Assembly (NCBI GenBank): GCA_046582565.1
Contig: JAYGED010000045.1
Coordinates: 1 to 9,896, forward strand
Length of the DNA: 9,896 bases
DNA from: JAYGED01 sp046582565
GTDB taxonomy: Bacteria; Pseudomonadota; Alphaproteobacteria; JAAXGF01
Reading direction: 5' to 3'
Shown here one piece after another: positions 1 to 6,604 of the stretch. Positions within the stretch are counted from its first letter, which is position 1, and every line of letters begins with the position of its first letter. Both the position numbers and the translations under genes were made by a program. The notes beneath the pieces were generated by a model. The model did no database searches and was not told where the DNA came from. It was given only the letters and a program-made list of their open reading frames with translations.

Positions 1-550
1 GGCGCGTGATGATGACGCTGCCGGCATAGGTGCATGAGGCGATCAAGGGTAGTACCGCCGCCGGGTCCAGGCTCTCTGAGCCCGGCTGCACGATAACCAG
101 AACCCCTATGAAGCCGGCGATCACCGCCGCCCAGCGGCGAAAGCCGACGGTCTCGCCGAGAAACAATACGGAGAACAGGGTGATGATCAGAGGCGAGACG
201 AAGAAGATGGCCGTCACCTCGGCTATGGGCATGGCCGCCATGGACATGTAGAAGGCCGTATAGGAGCAAACCATCAACAGGCCGCGTATCAGATTGATAT
301 ACGGATGGCGCACCAGGAGGCTTGCAAATCCGCCTTCCCAATGGACGAACAGGGCCATGGGCAGGAGCGCGACGAGACCGCGGATGAACATGATCTCCAT
401 GGCCGCGAATTCACCGCTTAACAGGCGGATGATAACATCCTGGGCCCCGAACACGATCATCCCGGCGGTGATCAGCAGGATGCCCCGCAGGGGGGAGTCG
501 TCCAGACCCTCCGGCGCCTGGCCGGCATGAGTGATAATTTTACCAGCCAT
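1..550 (-). CDS. DMT superfamily transporter, EamA family (3' end beyond window)
   Basis: Inner-membrane carrier of the drug/metabolite transporter superfamily, probably exporting or exchanging a small metabolite; the substrate cannot be read from the sequence. The frame runs without a stop from ATG at 550 down to base 1, giving 183 residues of an expected 290-310, so roughly the last 40% is missing. Hydrophobic segments lie near residues 22-43, 51-70, 87-106, 110-131, 137-155 and 165-183. The segment from about residue 98 to 157 is typical of EamA repeat 1: small residues around MPIAEVTAIFF, then LGE at 131-133, an RRW turn at 138-140, and a glycine-rich helix ending in VQPG at 154-157. The ribosome-binding site is weak (GGTGAGA about 6 nt upstream). 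The gene faces away from the LysR/ABC cluster and is probably unrelated to it. The family call is firm; the subfamily is unknown. Confidence 0.88.
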   Translation of the reverse strand, partial: MAGKIITHAGQAPEGLDDSPLRGILLITAGMIVFGAQDVIIRLLSGEFAAMEIMFIRGLVALLPMALFVHWEGGFASLLVRHPYINLIRGLLMVCSYTAFYMSMAAMPIAEVTAIFFVSPLIITLFSVLFLGETVGFRRWAAVIAGFIGVLVIVQPGSESLDPAAVLPLIASCTYAGSVIITR

Positions 551-691
551 GGCTGTCTCACCGAGAAAATGGAAGTCTAATGGCGCCGCTAGCGTTGGCG
601 GCTATTTGACCCGAGTAGAGAGCGAAAGCAAGGCTATTCTGGCCCTAATCAGGTCAAAAATAGTCGGATTACGCCGCCGAATTTGCCGAGA

Positions 692-721
692 GCTATAAAT
701 ACATCTGACAACCAAGTACAA
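692..721 (-). promoter_or_regulatory. weak candidate promoter for the EamA gene
   Basis: Read on the minus strand, TTGTAC (716-721) and TATAGC (692-697) are separated by 18 bases, within an AT-rich patch about 140 bases upstream of the EamA start. The -10 matches the sigma-70 consensus at four of six bases and the -35 at only three. Such matches arise easily by chance, so this is only a candidate. Confidence 0.2.
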
Positions 722-760
722 ATTTTAGAGTAAGCCTCGGAACGGGGGCCGCTGCGATAA

Positions 761-778
761 GCCCGAACTTGGACGGGC
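761..778 (-). terminator. weak hairpin downstream of the short ORF
   Basis: GCCCG (761-765) and CGGGC (774-778) form a perfect 5-bp stem with an 8-base loop, about 20 bases past the stop of the minus-strand short ORF. The minus strand continues TTATC rather than a T run, so it is not a convincing intrinsic terminator. Its position is its main support. Confidence 0.2.
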
Positions 779-797
779 GAACTGGAGTAGAATCGGG

Positions 798-1007
798 TTA
801 GGGTCCCGCCGCACCGGTCACCTCGAACACCACAGAATCTGAGAAAATGTCTAGAGCGTATTCGATGCTTTCAAACCTGGGGTCCGAATATCCATCGAGA
901 TGGCTCTTAACGTATTCATCGCCCGTTACGGTGTCCCAGAATCGCGTGAATAATCCACGGTCTTCCCAGATCAGTTCGTAAATCAATTCCCGCTCTCCTA
1001 TCTTCAT
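798..1007 (-). CDS. small acidic hypothetical protein
   Basis: A possible protein of 69 residues from ATG at 1007. A TTG at 1022 would give 74 residues. I do not recognise the family. The sequence is rich in Asp/Glu and aromatic residues, has no signal peptide or membrane segment, and reads like a small soluble protein rather than a random frame (KIGEREL near the start, a YALDIF stretch near the end). Neither start has a clear ribosome-binding site, and an in-frame TGA lies just upstream at 1029-1031. It sits alone between two minus-strand genes, about 160 bases downstream of lysR. It could be a real orphan gene, a relic, or a chance ORF. Confidence 0.35.
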   Translation of the reverse strand: MKIGERELIYELIWEDRGLFTRFWDTVTGDEYVKSHLDGYSDPRFESIEYALDIFSDSVVFEVTGAAGP

Positions 1008-1111
1008 GAGGATGTCGAGCAATCTTGATCACGTTGCGCCTCAATCTGAGCTATGTCTCGCTTCAAAGTCACCCCAACCCGCCCGGCAATCATACCATGG
1101 GGTGCTGGCCT

Positions 1112-1132
1112 AGCGCCGGGAGGTGTGGCGCT
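1112..1132 (-). terminator. weak inverted repeat downstream of lysR
   Basis: AGCGCC (1112-1117) and GGCGCT (1127-1132) form a perfect 6-bp stem with a 9-base loop, 37 bases beyond the lysR stop. No T run follows on the minus strand, so at most it is a weak or Rho-assisted end of the lysR transcript. Confidence 0.22.
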
Positions 1133-1169
1133 TCATGCCCGCGTTAGCCGGTGATGTTTTGGCAGCCGA

Positions 1170-2096
1170 TTATGTGAGAAAAAATTGGCCGGCAGCGTCT
1201 TCGTCTTTAAGTGTCGTACGACAAGTTTCAATAAACGCCTGAACGATGCGCCGAGGGGTATGATCCTTAGCCATCGCCAATCCATAGCGGGCTGGCGGCA
1301 AGCGATCCGTAATCGGGAGGCTGACCAGTCGGCTGCCGTCGTATGCACGGTCGGTGCGGGGGGTCATAATCAATATTGCATAACCCTTCCGCGCTGCAAC
1401 GAGGCTGCGCAGCAATTCATAAGTTTTTGTTCTGTAACCGATGTTCGGCGGGCGGTTGCCGACGGAGACGATGTTCTGGAAGTAATTTTGTGTGATCGGA
1501 AGGTCGAGCAGGAGCATCTCTTTATCCCGCAGGTCTTTCAAGTTGATCGAGCGACGCTTGGCCAGAGGATCCTCCGCCGACAACAAGACATACGGTTTCG
1601 CTTCAACCAGGGTGTCGAATCGAATTTGTCTGTCCGGATGCATGTCGTACATCAGGGCCACTTCAATGGACCCGGATTTGATAGCGTCATTGAGTTCTCC
1701 AAGATCGGCTTCCAGAATTTCGACGGTGATGCCAGGGTAGCTTTCGTCCATGGCGCGCAATACAAGCGGCATGATGAATGGCGCCGTGGGCTGAAAGCAG
1801 CCGACCCGAATAGAGCCGTCCAAACGGTGACTCAGCCCACGGGCCTCCGATTCGAACGCGTCAACATGTTCCAGCAAATGCCGGACATGGCCGATAAATC
1901 GCTTGCCGGCTGGGGTCACGGCAATGCGATGCGCGGGTTGGCGAAGAAAGATGCTGAATCCGAATTCCGCTTCGAGTTCCTTCAACGCGACGCTGATCGC
2001 GGGCTGGGAGATGCCGATCCGTTTTGCCGCATCGGTGATGCTGCCGCAGTCCGCTACAACCATCGAGTAGGTAAGCTGCCTGAGTGTGTAAGCCAT
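1170..2096 (-). CDS. LysR-type transcriptional regulator
   Basis: DNA-binding regulator of the LysR family, 308 residues from ATG at 2096, the usual family length. A TTG at 2108 in the same frame would add only four residues (MVFF) from AT-rich spacer, so the ATG is preferred; neither has a clear ribosome-binding site. The N-terminal winged helix-turn-helix covers about residues 3-62, with recognition-helix core SQPAISVALKELE at 30-42 and the typical TPAG turn at 61-64. A linker helix follows to about residue 90. The effector-binding domain starts near 94 (GSIRVGC) and has a canonical strand with IEVALMYD around 145-152. The gene is divergent from the ABC transporter operon across a short AT-rich spacer. 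That is the classic arrangement in which a LysR protein represses itself and activates the divergent operon with a pathway compound as coinducer. The effector is not predictable. Confidence 0.93.
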   Translation of the reverse strand: MAYTLRQLTYSMVVADCGSITDAAKRIGISQPAISVALKELEAEFGFSIFLRQPAHRIAVTPAGKRFIGHVRHLLEHVDAFESEARGLSHRLDGSIRVGCFQPTAPFIMPLVLRAMDESYPGITVEILEADLGELNDAIKSGSIEVALMYDMHPDRQIRFDTLVEAKPYVLLSAEDPLAKRRSINLKDLRDKEMLLLDLPITQNYFQNIVSVGNRPPNIGYRTKTYELLRSLVAARKGYAILIMTPRTDRAYDGSRLVSLPITDRLPPARYGLAMAKDHTPRRIVQAFIETCRTTLKDEDAAGQFFLT

Positions 2097-2169
2097 AAAA
2101 AAAACCAATGTTAAAGTTAATTATAAACTATTTTTCATATGTCATAATTAGGCATAACGATAAAAAAAT

Positions 2170-2185
2170 ACATTTTAAAAAATGT
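2170..2185. promoter_or_regulatory. candidate operator dyad
   Basis: ACATTTT and AAAATGT form perfect 7-base arms around a 2-base centre. It is the most symmetrical element in the lysR/ABC spacer and contains T-N11-A spacing. It lies about 40 bases before the ATPase start, which would place it near or downstream of the transcription start and so fit a repressor or autoregulatory site. The low complexity of the A/T sequence limits confidence. Confidence 0.35.
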
Positions 2186-2208
2186 TTGCGAACAGGTTGG
2201 ATATATTC

Positions 2209-2217
2209 GGGGGAGAG
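2209..2217 (+). promoter_or_regulatory. strong ribosome-binding site that points to an ATC start
   Basis: GGGGGAGAG contains GGAG at 2212-2215, ending seven bases before ATC at 2223. This is ideal Shine-Dalgarno spacing for a start at 2223. No comparable site precedes the first GTG in the frame at 2274. It is the main local evidence for where the ATPase gene begins. Confidence 0.65.
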
Positions 2218-2222
2218 AACCA

Positions 2223-3365
2223 ATCGCTGGCGTAACGATTCGCAAGATCGAGAAATCCTTCGGCGCGGTCTCCGTGCTCAAGGGCGTGTCGCTCGATATC
2301 GAGGACGGCGAGTTCATCGTGCTGGTCGGTCCCTCCGGCTGCGGCAAATCGACCCTGCTGCGCATCATCGCCGGCCTTGAGCAGCAGAGCGACGGCAACA
2401 TTCTGATCGGCGGCAAGTCGGTGGACAAGCTGCACCCCAGCCGTCGCGACATCGCCATGGTGTTCCAATCCTATGCGCTCTATCCGCACCTGACGGTGGA
2501 AGAGAATATTGCCGTGCCGCTACGCATGCGCCGCCTCAATTTTGTACAGCGTCTGCCGCTCATCAGTCGGTTGTTGCCTGGTGCGTCCGCCATTCGCGCT
2601 GATATCGATCGCGACGTGGATAAGTCCATGGATATGCTTGACATCACCCATCTCAGGGACCGGAAACCCGGCCAACTTTCAGGCGGGCAACGTCAACGGG
2701 TCGCCGTTGGACGCGCCATGGTACGCGATCCCCTGGCCTTCCTCATGGATGAGCCACTGTCGAACCTGGACGCGGAGTTGCGCGTCCATATGCGCGCCGA
2801 GATCACCGATTTACATCGTCGCCTGGCAACAACTTTCATCTATGTGACCCACGACCAGGCCGAGGCCATGACCATGGCCGACCGGGTCGCGGTGATGATG
2901 GATGGCGAGTTGCTGCAGGTGGACACCCCGAGCCATCTCTATTCCGACCCCAATAACATCCGTGTGGCGAAATTTATCGGCAGCCCGAAGATCAACATCC
3001 TGCATGGGAAGGTGGACGGCAGCGGCAAGGTCAGTGTTGGCGGCCGGGACATGCCGGGGCTATATTCCGGCTCCAAGGGCAAGGAAATACAGATCGGCGT
3101 GCGCTCGGAAGCCGTGACCCTGGAAGATTTCAACGCCGAAGGTCTATCCTGCCGTGTCGTGTATCACGAGAACCTGGGATCCGAAGCCTTTTTTCATGTG
3201 GAATTGGATATCGGTGGCCGGGTTATCAGCCGCATGGACCCGTCGGCGCTGGAGCGGTTCCATGTGGGTGACGAAGTCTCGGTTAAATTTGACACCCAGA
3301 AAGCTCTTCTGTTCGACAGCGCCGGTAAACGGTGCCGGGACCAGATTGAGATTGCGGCGGACTGA
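2223..3365 (+). CDS. ABC transporter ATP-binding protein, MalK/UgpC type (ATC start)
   Basis: Cytoplasmic ATPase that powers the importer encoded by the next three genes; 380 residues if translation starts at ATC 2223. From that start the Walker A lysine is K42 and the Q-loop glutamine is Q82, the same numbers as in E. coli MalK. The first canonical start, GTG at 2274, would remove the first strand and the aromatic residue of KSFG that packs on adenine. Order: Walker A GPSGCGKST 36-44, Q-loop 82, signature LSGGQ about 152-156, Walker B ending in D176/E177, D-loop SNLD 180-183, switch H210, then a C-terminal TOBE-type regulatory domain from about 245. An insert of about 18 residues lies between Q-loop and signature compared with MalK. 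I believe this insert is common in a group of rhizobial UgpC-like ATPases. The stop overlaps the next start by one base (TGATG). The ATPase comes first in the operon, whereas it is last in E. coli ugp. Confidence 0.92.
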   Translation: MAGVTIRKIEKSFGAVSVLKGVSLDIEDGEFIVLVGPSGCGKSTLLRIIAGLEQQSDGNILIGGKSVDKLHPSRRDIAMVFQSYALYPHLTVEENIAVPLRMRRLNFVQRLPLISRLLPGASAIRADIDRDVDKSMDMLDITHLRDRKPGQLSGGQRQRVAVGRAMVRDPLAFLMDEPLSNLDAELRVHMRAEITDLHRRLATTFIYVTHDQAEAMTMADRVAVMMDGELLQVDTPSHLYSDPNNIRVAKFIGSPKINILHGKVDGSGKVSVGGRDMPGLYSGSKGKEIQIGVRSEAVTLEDFNAEGLSCRVVYHENLGSEAFFHVELDIGGRVISRMDPSALERFHVGDEVSVKFDTQKALLFDSAGKRCRDQIEIAAD

Positions 3366-4318
3366 TGCAACGTTCCCACGCCTCAGTCTGGTTCGTCGCG
3401 CCTGCGGTGTCCTTGATGATCATCCTGTTGATCGCGCCCGTGATGGTCGCGGCGATGCTCTCATTTACCGACTACAGTCTTGGCAACCAGGGTTTCGAGT
3501 GGGTTGGATTGTCTAATTACGAGACCTTGCTGAATTACTCCAGTTACAAAAAAATGTTCAGCGCCTCGTTGACCTACGTGGTTATCGTCGTGCCTCTATC
3601 CGTGGCGCTCGGGCTGGGAGCGGCGTTACTGATACAGTCGCTTCGTTTCGGTGGCGAATTCTACAAGACCATTTTCTTCCTGCCGGTCATGGCGACGCTC
3701 CTCGCCATGGCGATTGCCTGGGAATTCGCGTTGCATCCGATCGTTGGTGTGATCAACGACACCCTTAGCTACGGCTGTGATATCGGCTGGATGTATAATT
3801 TTCTGACCGGCGCCTGGTACGGCGTCGATCCTGCCAGCAGTTGGTACGGAAGCAGCTGCGACCAGTTTTTCCCATTGTGGCTGGGCGACAGGCATTATGC
3901 CTTGGGCACGATTGCTTTCATCGGCACCTGGCAGATCTTTGGATTCAACATGGTGCTCTATCTTGCCGGGATAACGGGGATTCCGCGAGAACTCTACGCG
4001 GCAGCCGCTGTCGATGGCGCCGATAGCGCATGGAACCGGTTCTGGCTTGTCACGTGGCCGATGTTGGGGCCGACCCATGTCTTCGTTCTGACGATCACAT
4101 CCATTCGCTCGTTTCAGGTTTTCGATACGGTCGAAGCCCTGACCCGAGGCGGACCTAGTAAATCGACCTATATGATGGTCTACGCAATGTATGAGAAGGG
4201 GGTATTGCACAACCTACTTGGGATAGGTTCGGCGATTACTGTAGTGTTTCTTGTATTTGTTCTCGCTATCACTTTGACGCAAGTGTATTTCGTTAATCGC
4301 AGGGTTCATTACTCATGA
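3365..4318 (+). CDS. ABC transporter permease 1, MalF/UgpA type
   Basis: Inner-membrane permease subunit of a carbohydrate-type (CUT1) importer, 317 residues, expected to pair with the next gene's product and dock on the ATPase. Predicted helices lie near 9-33, 67-92, 100-122, 179-204, 236-258 and 286-308. The EAA coupling motif is at about 209-234 (ELYAAAAVDGAD, then WPML), in the cytoplasmic loop after helix 4. The predicted periplasmic loop 3-4 (about 123-178) is longer than usual for the family and contains C138 and C165, possibly a disulfide. The familiar WLGD turn follows at 172-175. The start overlaps the ATPase stop by one base and has no strong ribosome-binding site, so translational coupling is likely. 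The substrate cannot be read from the permease. Confidence 0.93.
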   Translation: MQRSHASVWFVAPAVSLMIILLIAPVMVAAMLSFTDYSLGNQGFEWVGLSNYETLLNYSSYKKMFSASLTYVVIVVPLSVALGLGAALLIQSLRFGGEFYKTIFFLPVMATLLAMAIAWEFALHPIVGVINDTLSYGCDIGWMYNFLTGAWYGVDPASSWYGSSCDQFFPLWLGDRHYALGTIAFIGTWQIFGFNMVLYLAGITGIPRELYAAAAVDGADSAWNRFWLVTWPMLGPTHVFVLTITSIRSFQVFDTVEALTRGGPSKSTYMMVYAMYEKGVLHNLLGIGSAITVVFLVFVLAITLTQVYFVNRRVHYS

Positions 4319-5211
4319 ACGCCCAAACCAACTGGTTCGGCGAAACGATGAAGCATGCGTTTCTGCTGCTCTGCTCTATCATCGTAATTCTGCCGTTCTA
4401 TCTCATGCTCTCGTACTCATTCAAGTCGCCGGTTGAGATCGAAACCAACACCGGAGGGTTCTTCGGGGCGCAGGAAATGATGGTCGACGGCAAGTGCCTT
4501 AAGGCCGGCCGGCCCGAGGCCGAATGCACAATGCGCCCCATTGTCTACAATTACACCGCGGCCTTCAGCGAAGCCCCTCTGTTGCGCTACTTGTTGAACG
4601 GCGTAATCGTGACCTTATCGATTTTTTTTATCCAGGTTCTGATAGCGCTGCCTTGTGCCTACGCGCTCTCCAAATTACGGTTTTGGGGTCGAGATGTTGT
4701 TTTCGGCCTGGTGCTCTTTTGCCTGCTGATTCCGGTTCATGCGATCGCCCTGCCCCTCTACGTCATGCTGGCGAAGCTTGGGTTAACCAACACCTACGCG
4801 GCGCTGATTATCCCGTGGACGATCTCGGTGTTCGGTATCTTTTTGATGCGCCAGTTCTTCATGACCGTGTCCGATGATCTGATCGATGCGGCGCGCATGG
4901 ACGGCATGAGCGAGTTTGCCATCGTTTGGCGGGTTATGCTTCCGACGGCCATCCCGGCGCTGCTTGCCTTCGCCATATTCTCCGTCGTTGCTCATTGGAA
5001 TGACTATTACTGGCCGCGCATCGTGATCACCGGTGATCGTGACCTCATGACTCCGCCGCTCGGATTACGGATGTTCAAATCCGATCTGGACGGTGACGAA
5101 TATGGACCAATGATGGCGGCGGCTACGGTGATTGTCACGCCATTGGTGGTCGCGTTTCTATTGGCCCAACGCCGCTTTATCGAAGGGATCACCCTGTCGG
5201 GCATGAAATAG
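4315..5211 (+). CDS. ABC transporter permease 2, MalG/UgpE type
   Basis: Second inner-membrane permease of the same importer, 298 residues, partner of permease 1. The first helix is at about 13-33. It is followed by a long predicted periplasmic loop (34-88) that contains C61 and C71, then five more helices. The EAA motif is at about 188-213 (DLIDAARMDGMSE, then MLPTAIPAL), which should contact the ATPase. The C-terminus ends RRFIEGITLSGMK, a typical MalG-family ending. The ATG overlaps the preceding stop by four bases (ATGA), with AGGG about ten bases upstream, so the permeases are probably translated in a coupled, equimolar way. The loop between helices 1 and 2 is expanded compared with ordinary MalG-type permeases. 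Confidence 0.94.
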   Translation: MNAQTNWFGETMKHAFLLLCSIIVILPFYLMLSYSFKSPVEIETNTGGFFGAQEMMVDGKCLKAGRPEAECTMRPIVYNYTAAFSEAPLLRYLLNGVIVTLSIFFIQVLIALPCAYALSKLRFWGRDVVFGLVLFCLLIPVHAIALPLYVMLAKLGLTNTYAALIIPWTISVFGIFLMRQFFMTVSDDLIDAARMDGMSEFAIVWRVMLPTAIPALLAFAIFSVVAHWNDYYWPRIVITGDRDLMTPPLGLRMFKSDLDGDEYGPMMAAATVIVTPLVVAFLLAQRRFIEGITLSGMK

Positions 5212-5333
5212 GTTCACGGTTTTAAGAATTCCCGCCGCAGGCATCTGGGGCTGGATCCATCGAGGCTCCGATATGTCGCTAAGGCAATCAGGGCCTCCTC
5301 AAAAATGAAATAGATGAGAATTGGAGATAACAG

Positions 5334-6575
5334 ATGAAACTCAAACAAGCCCTCGCCGCAATTCTCGTGGGCACATTCGCAACCGCCTCCTATGCGGCGG
5401 AAACAATCGAAGTGGCGTATCCATACTCCGCCCTTTTCGATGTCACATTTGATCGCATCATGCCGATGTTCAATAAAATGCACCCCGACATCACGGTAAA
5501 ATTCCGCGCCACCTACGACAACTACGAGGATGCCACTCAGACGATCCTGCGCGAAGCCGTGGCCGGCAAACAGCCCGACATCAGCCTGCAAGGGCTCAAT
5601 CGGCAGGCGATGTTGGTGGAGAAAGGGATCGCCAAATCCCTGGAACCCTATATCGCCAGGGAAGCGGATTTTTCCAAGGACGGCTACCACAAGGCCATGC
5701 TCGACCTCAGCACGTTCGATGGCGTAGTGTATGCGTTGCCGTTTTCGGTCTCGCTGCCGGTCGGTTACTACAACATGACCAACCTCAACAAGGCCGGCAT
5801 CATGAGCCCGCCGACGACCTGGACTGAGGTGGTTGAGAACTGCAAGAAACTCCAGGCCATCGGACACAAGAATCCGCTGTTCTGGGGCTGGAACATCACA
5901 GGCAACTGGTTCTTCCAGGCTTTGATGTGGAGCCAGGGCGAACCGATCATCAAGGATGGCAAGGTCAACTTTGACGGTGAGGCCGGCCTCCAGGCATTGG
6001 AAACCATGAAAATGCTGTTCCGCGGCTGCAATATGCTCAACCTGTCGACGGGTGACGCGAGCAAGCCCTTCGCATCGGGTCAGGTGTCGATGTACTTCTG
6101 GTCGACCTCCGCCGTGGGCGCCGTTGAGCGGACCAAAGGCGATTTCGAAATGATCACCAGTGAGTATCCGGGCATGGGTGGGCCGCCAAAAGGACTGCCC
6201 GCCGGCGGTAACGCGGTGATGTTGACCTCGACCTCCGAGGATCCGGAACACTTGGCGGCCGTCTGGGCCTTCATTAAGTTCATCACCTCTGGCGAAGGCG
6301 CCGCCGTGGTCGCTGAAACCACGGGCTATATGCCGCCGAACAAAGCCGCCAACGCACTGCTGGGCGACTTCTACGCAAACAATCCGGCCAAGCAGACAGC
6401 CGTCCGCCAAGCGGGCCTACTGCGTGACTGGATTGCTTATCCCGGTGATCAAGGCCTCGCCATCACTTCGGTTATCTATGATTACCTCGAGTCAATCGTG
6501 ACCGGCGAATCCGATGACATGAAAGCGCTCCAGATGGAGATGGTTGCCGAGGTTTCGTCGATGCTGCCGAAGTAA
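5334..6575 (+). CDS. ABC transporter solute-binding protein, UgpB-like (family 1)
   Basis: Periplasmic receptor delivering ligand to the importer; 413 residues with a Sec signal peptide (KLK, then a hydrophobic core) and a likely cut after SYA at residue 21. From memory of E. coli UgpB, several stretches match: PFSVSLPVGYYN at 136-147 (UgpB PFNSSTPVLYYN), WGWNITGNW at 184-192, TGYMPPNKAA at 330-339 (UgpB TGYLPITKAA), and LESIVTG at 385-391. Ser140, the Trp pair and Tyr332 therefore look conserved. The UgpB arginine that contacts the phosphate (R397 of the precursor, from memory) aligns with T378 here, so glycerol-3-phosphate is an unlikely ligand. The mature protein has two cysteines (C170, C232). 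The start has a clear GGAG at 5323-5326, seven bases before ATG. A 122-base gap separates it from permease 2; I see no firm promoter there. The ligand is unknown. Confidence 0.93.
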   Translation: MKLKQALAAILVGTFATASYAAETIEVAYPYSALFDVTFDRIMPMFNKMHPDITVKFRATYDNYEDATQTILREAVAGKQPDISLQGLNRQAMLVEKGIAKSLEPYIAREADFSKDGYHKAMLDLSTFDGVVYALPFSVSLPVGYYNMTNLNKAGIMSPPTTWTEVVENCKKLQAIGHKNPLFWGWNITGNWFFQALMWSQGEPIIKDGKVNFDGEAGLQALETMKMLFRGCNMLNLSTGDASKPFASGQVSMYFWSTSAVGAVERTKGDFEMITSEYPGMGGPPKGLPAGGNAVMLTSTSEDPEHLAAVWAFIKFITSGEGAAVVAETTGYMPPNKAANALLGDFYANNPAKQTAVRQAGLLRDWIAYPGDQGLAITSVIYDYLESIVTGESDDMKALQMEMVAEVSSMLPK

Positions 6576-6604
6576 CGGATCTTTCGTTCGATCACGATGC
6601 GGAC

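Larger units (their letters stand above)
551..1169. other. sparse region between the EamA gene and lysR
   Basis: A stretch of 619 bases with no gene I can name. It holds one doubtful short minus-strand ORF (798-1007), a weak hairpin just beyond each of that ORF and lysR, and a weak minus-strand promoter candidate near 692-721. No tRNA-like fold, long repeat or transposase remnant was recognised. Base composition is mixed, with AT-rich patches at 690-730. Confidence 0.6.
2097..2222. promoter_or_regulatory. AT-rich divergent control region between lysR and the ABC operon
   Basis: This 126-bp spacer is about 26% G+C by hand count, far below the flanking genes, and must carry both divergent promoters. 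Visible elements are an imperfect dyad 2115-2129 (AGTT...AACT), an imperfect dyad 2139-2155 (ATGTC...GGCAT), CATAA repeated 10 bp apart at 2143 and 2153, and a perfect 7-bp-arm dyad at 2170-2185. LysR proteins bind imperfect dyads containing T-N11-A, and several such matches exist, but they are nearly unavoidable in DNA this AT-rich. I could not choose a convincing -35/-10 pair; CATAAT at 2143-2148 is the best plus-strand -10 candidate. Confidence 0.6.

Noticed and set aside
30..530. Short plus-strand frames across the left edge
   Set aside because: The minus strand carries a continuous EamA-type membrane protein over the same bases, and the plus-strand products are Arg/Pro/Ser-rich with no family features.
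1185..2114. Long open frame on the plus strand opposite the LysR gene
   Set aside because: It mirrors the LysR codons, has no recognisable domain, and the minus-strand product has a complete LysR architecture.
2108..2380. Plus-strand frame crossing the lysR/ATPase spacer
   Set aside because: It changes abruptly from AT-rich spacer to out-of-frame ATPase sequence, so it is not a gene.
2274..3365. GTG at 2274 as the ATPase start
   Set aside because: It has no ribosome-binding site and would remove the conserved first strand and adenine-contacting aromatic that are encoded directly upstream in frame.
5262..5297. GAGGC...GCCTC inverted repeat between permease 2 and the binding-protein gene
   Set aside because: Only 5 bp with a loop of 26 bases, which is expected by chance in GC-rich DNA.
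5214..6410. Open frame of almost 400 codons on the minus strand opposite the binding-protein gene
   Set aside because: It has no family features and is rich in His, Arg and Gly, as expected from antisense of GC-biased codons; the plus strand encodes a signal peptide and UgpB-like motifs.
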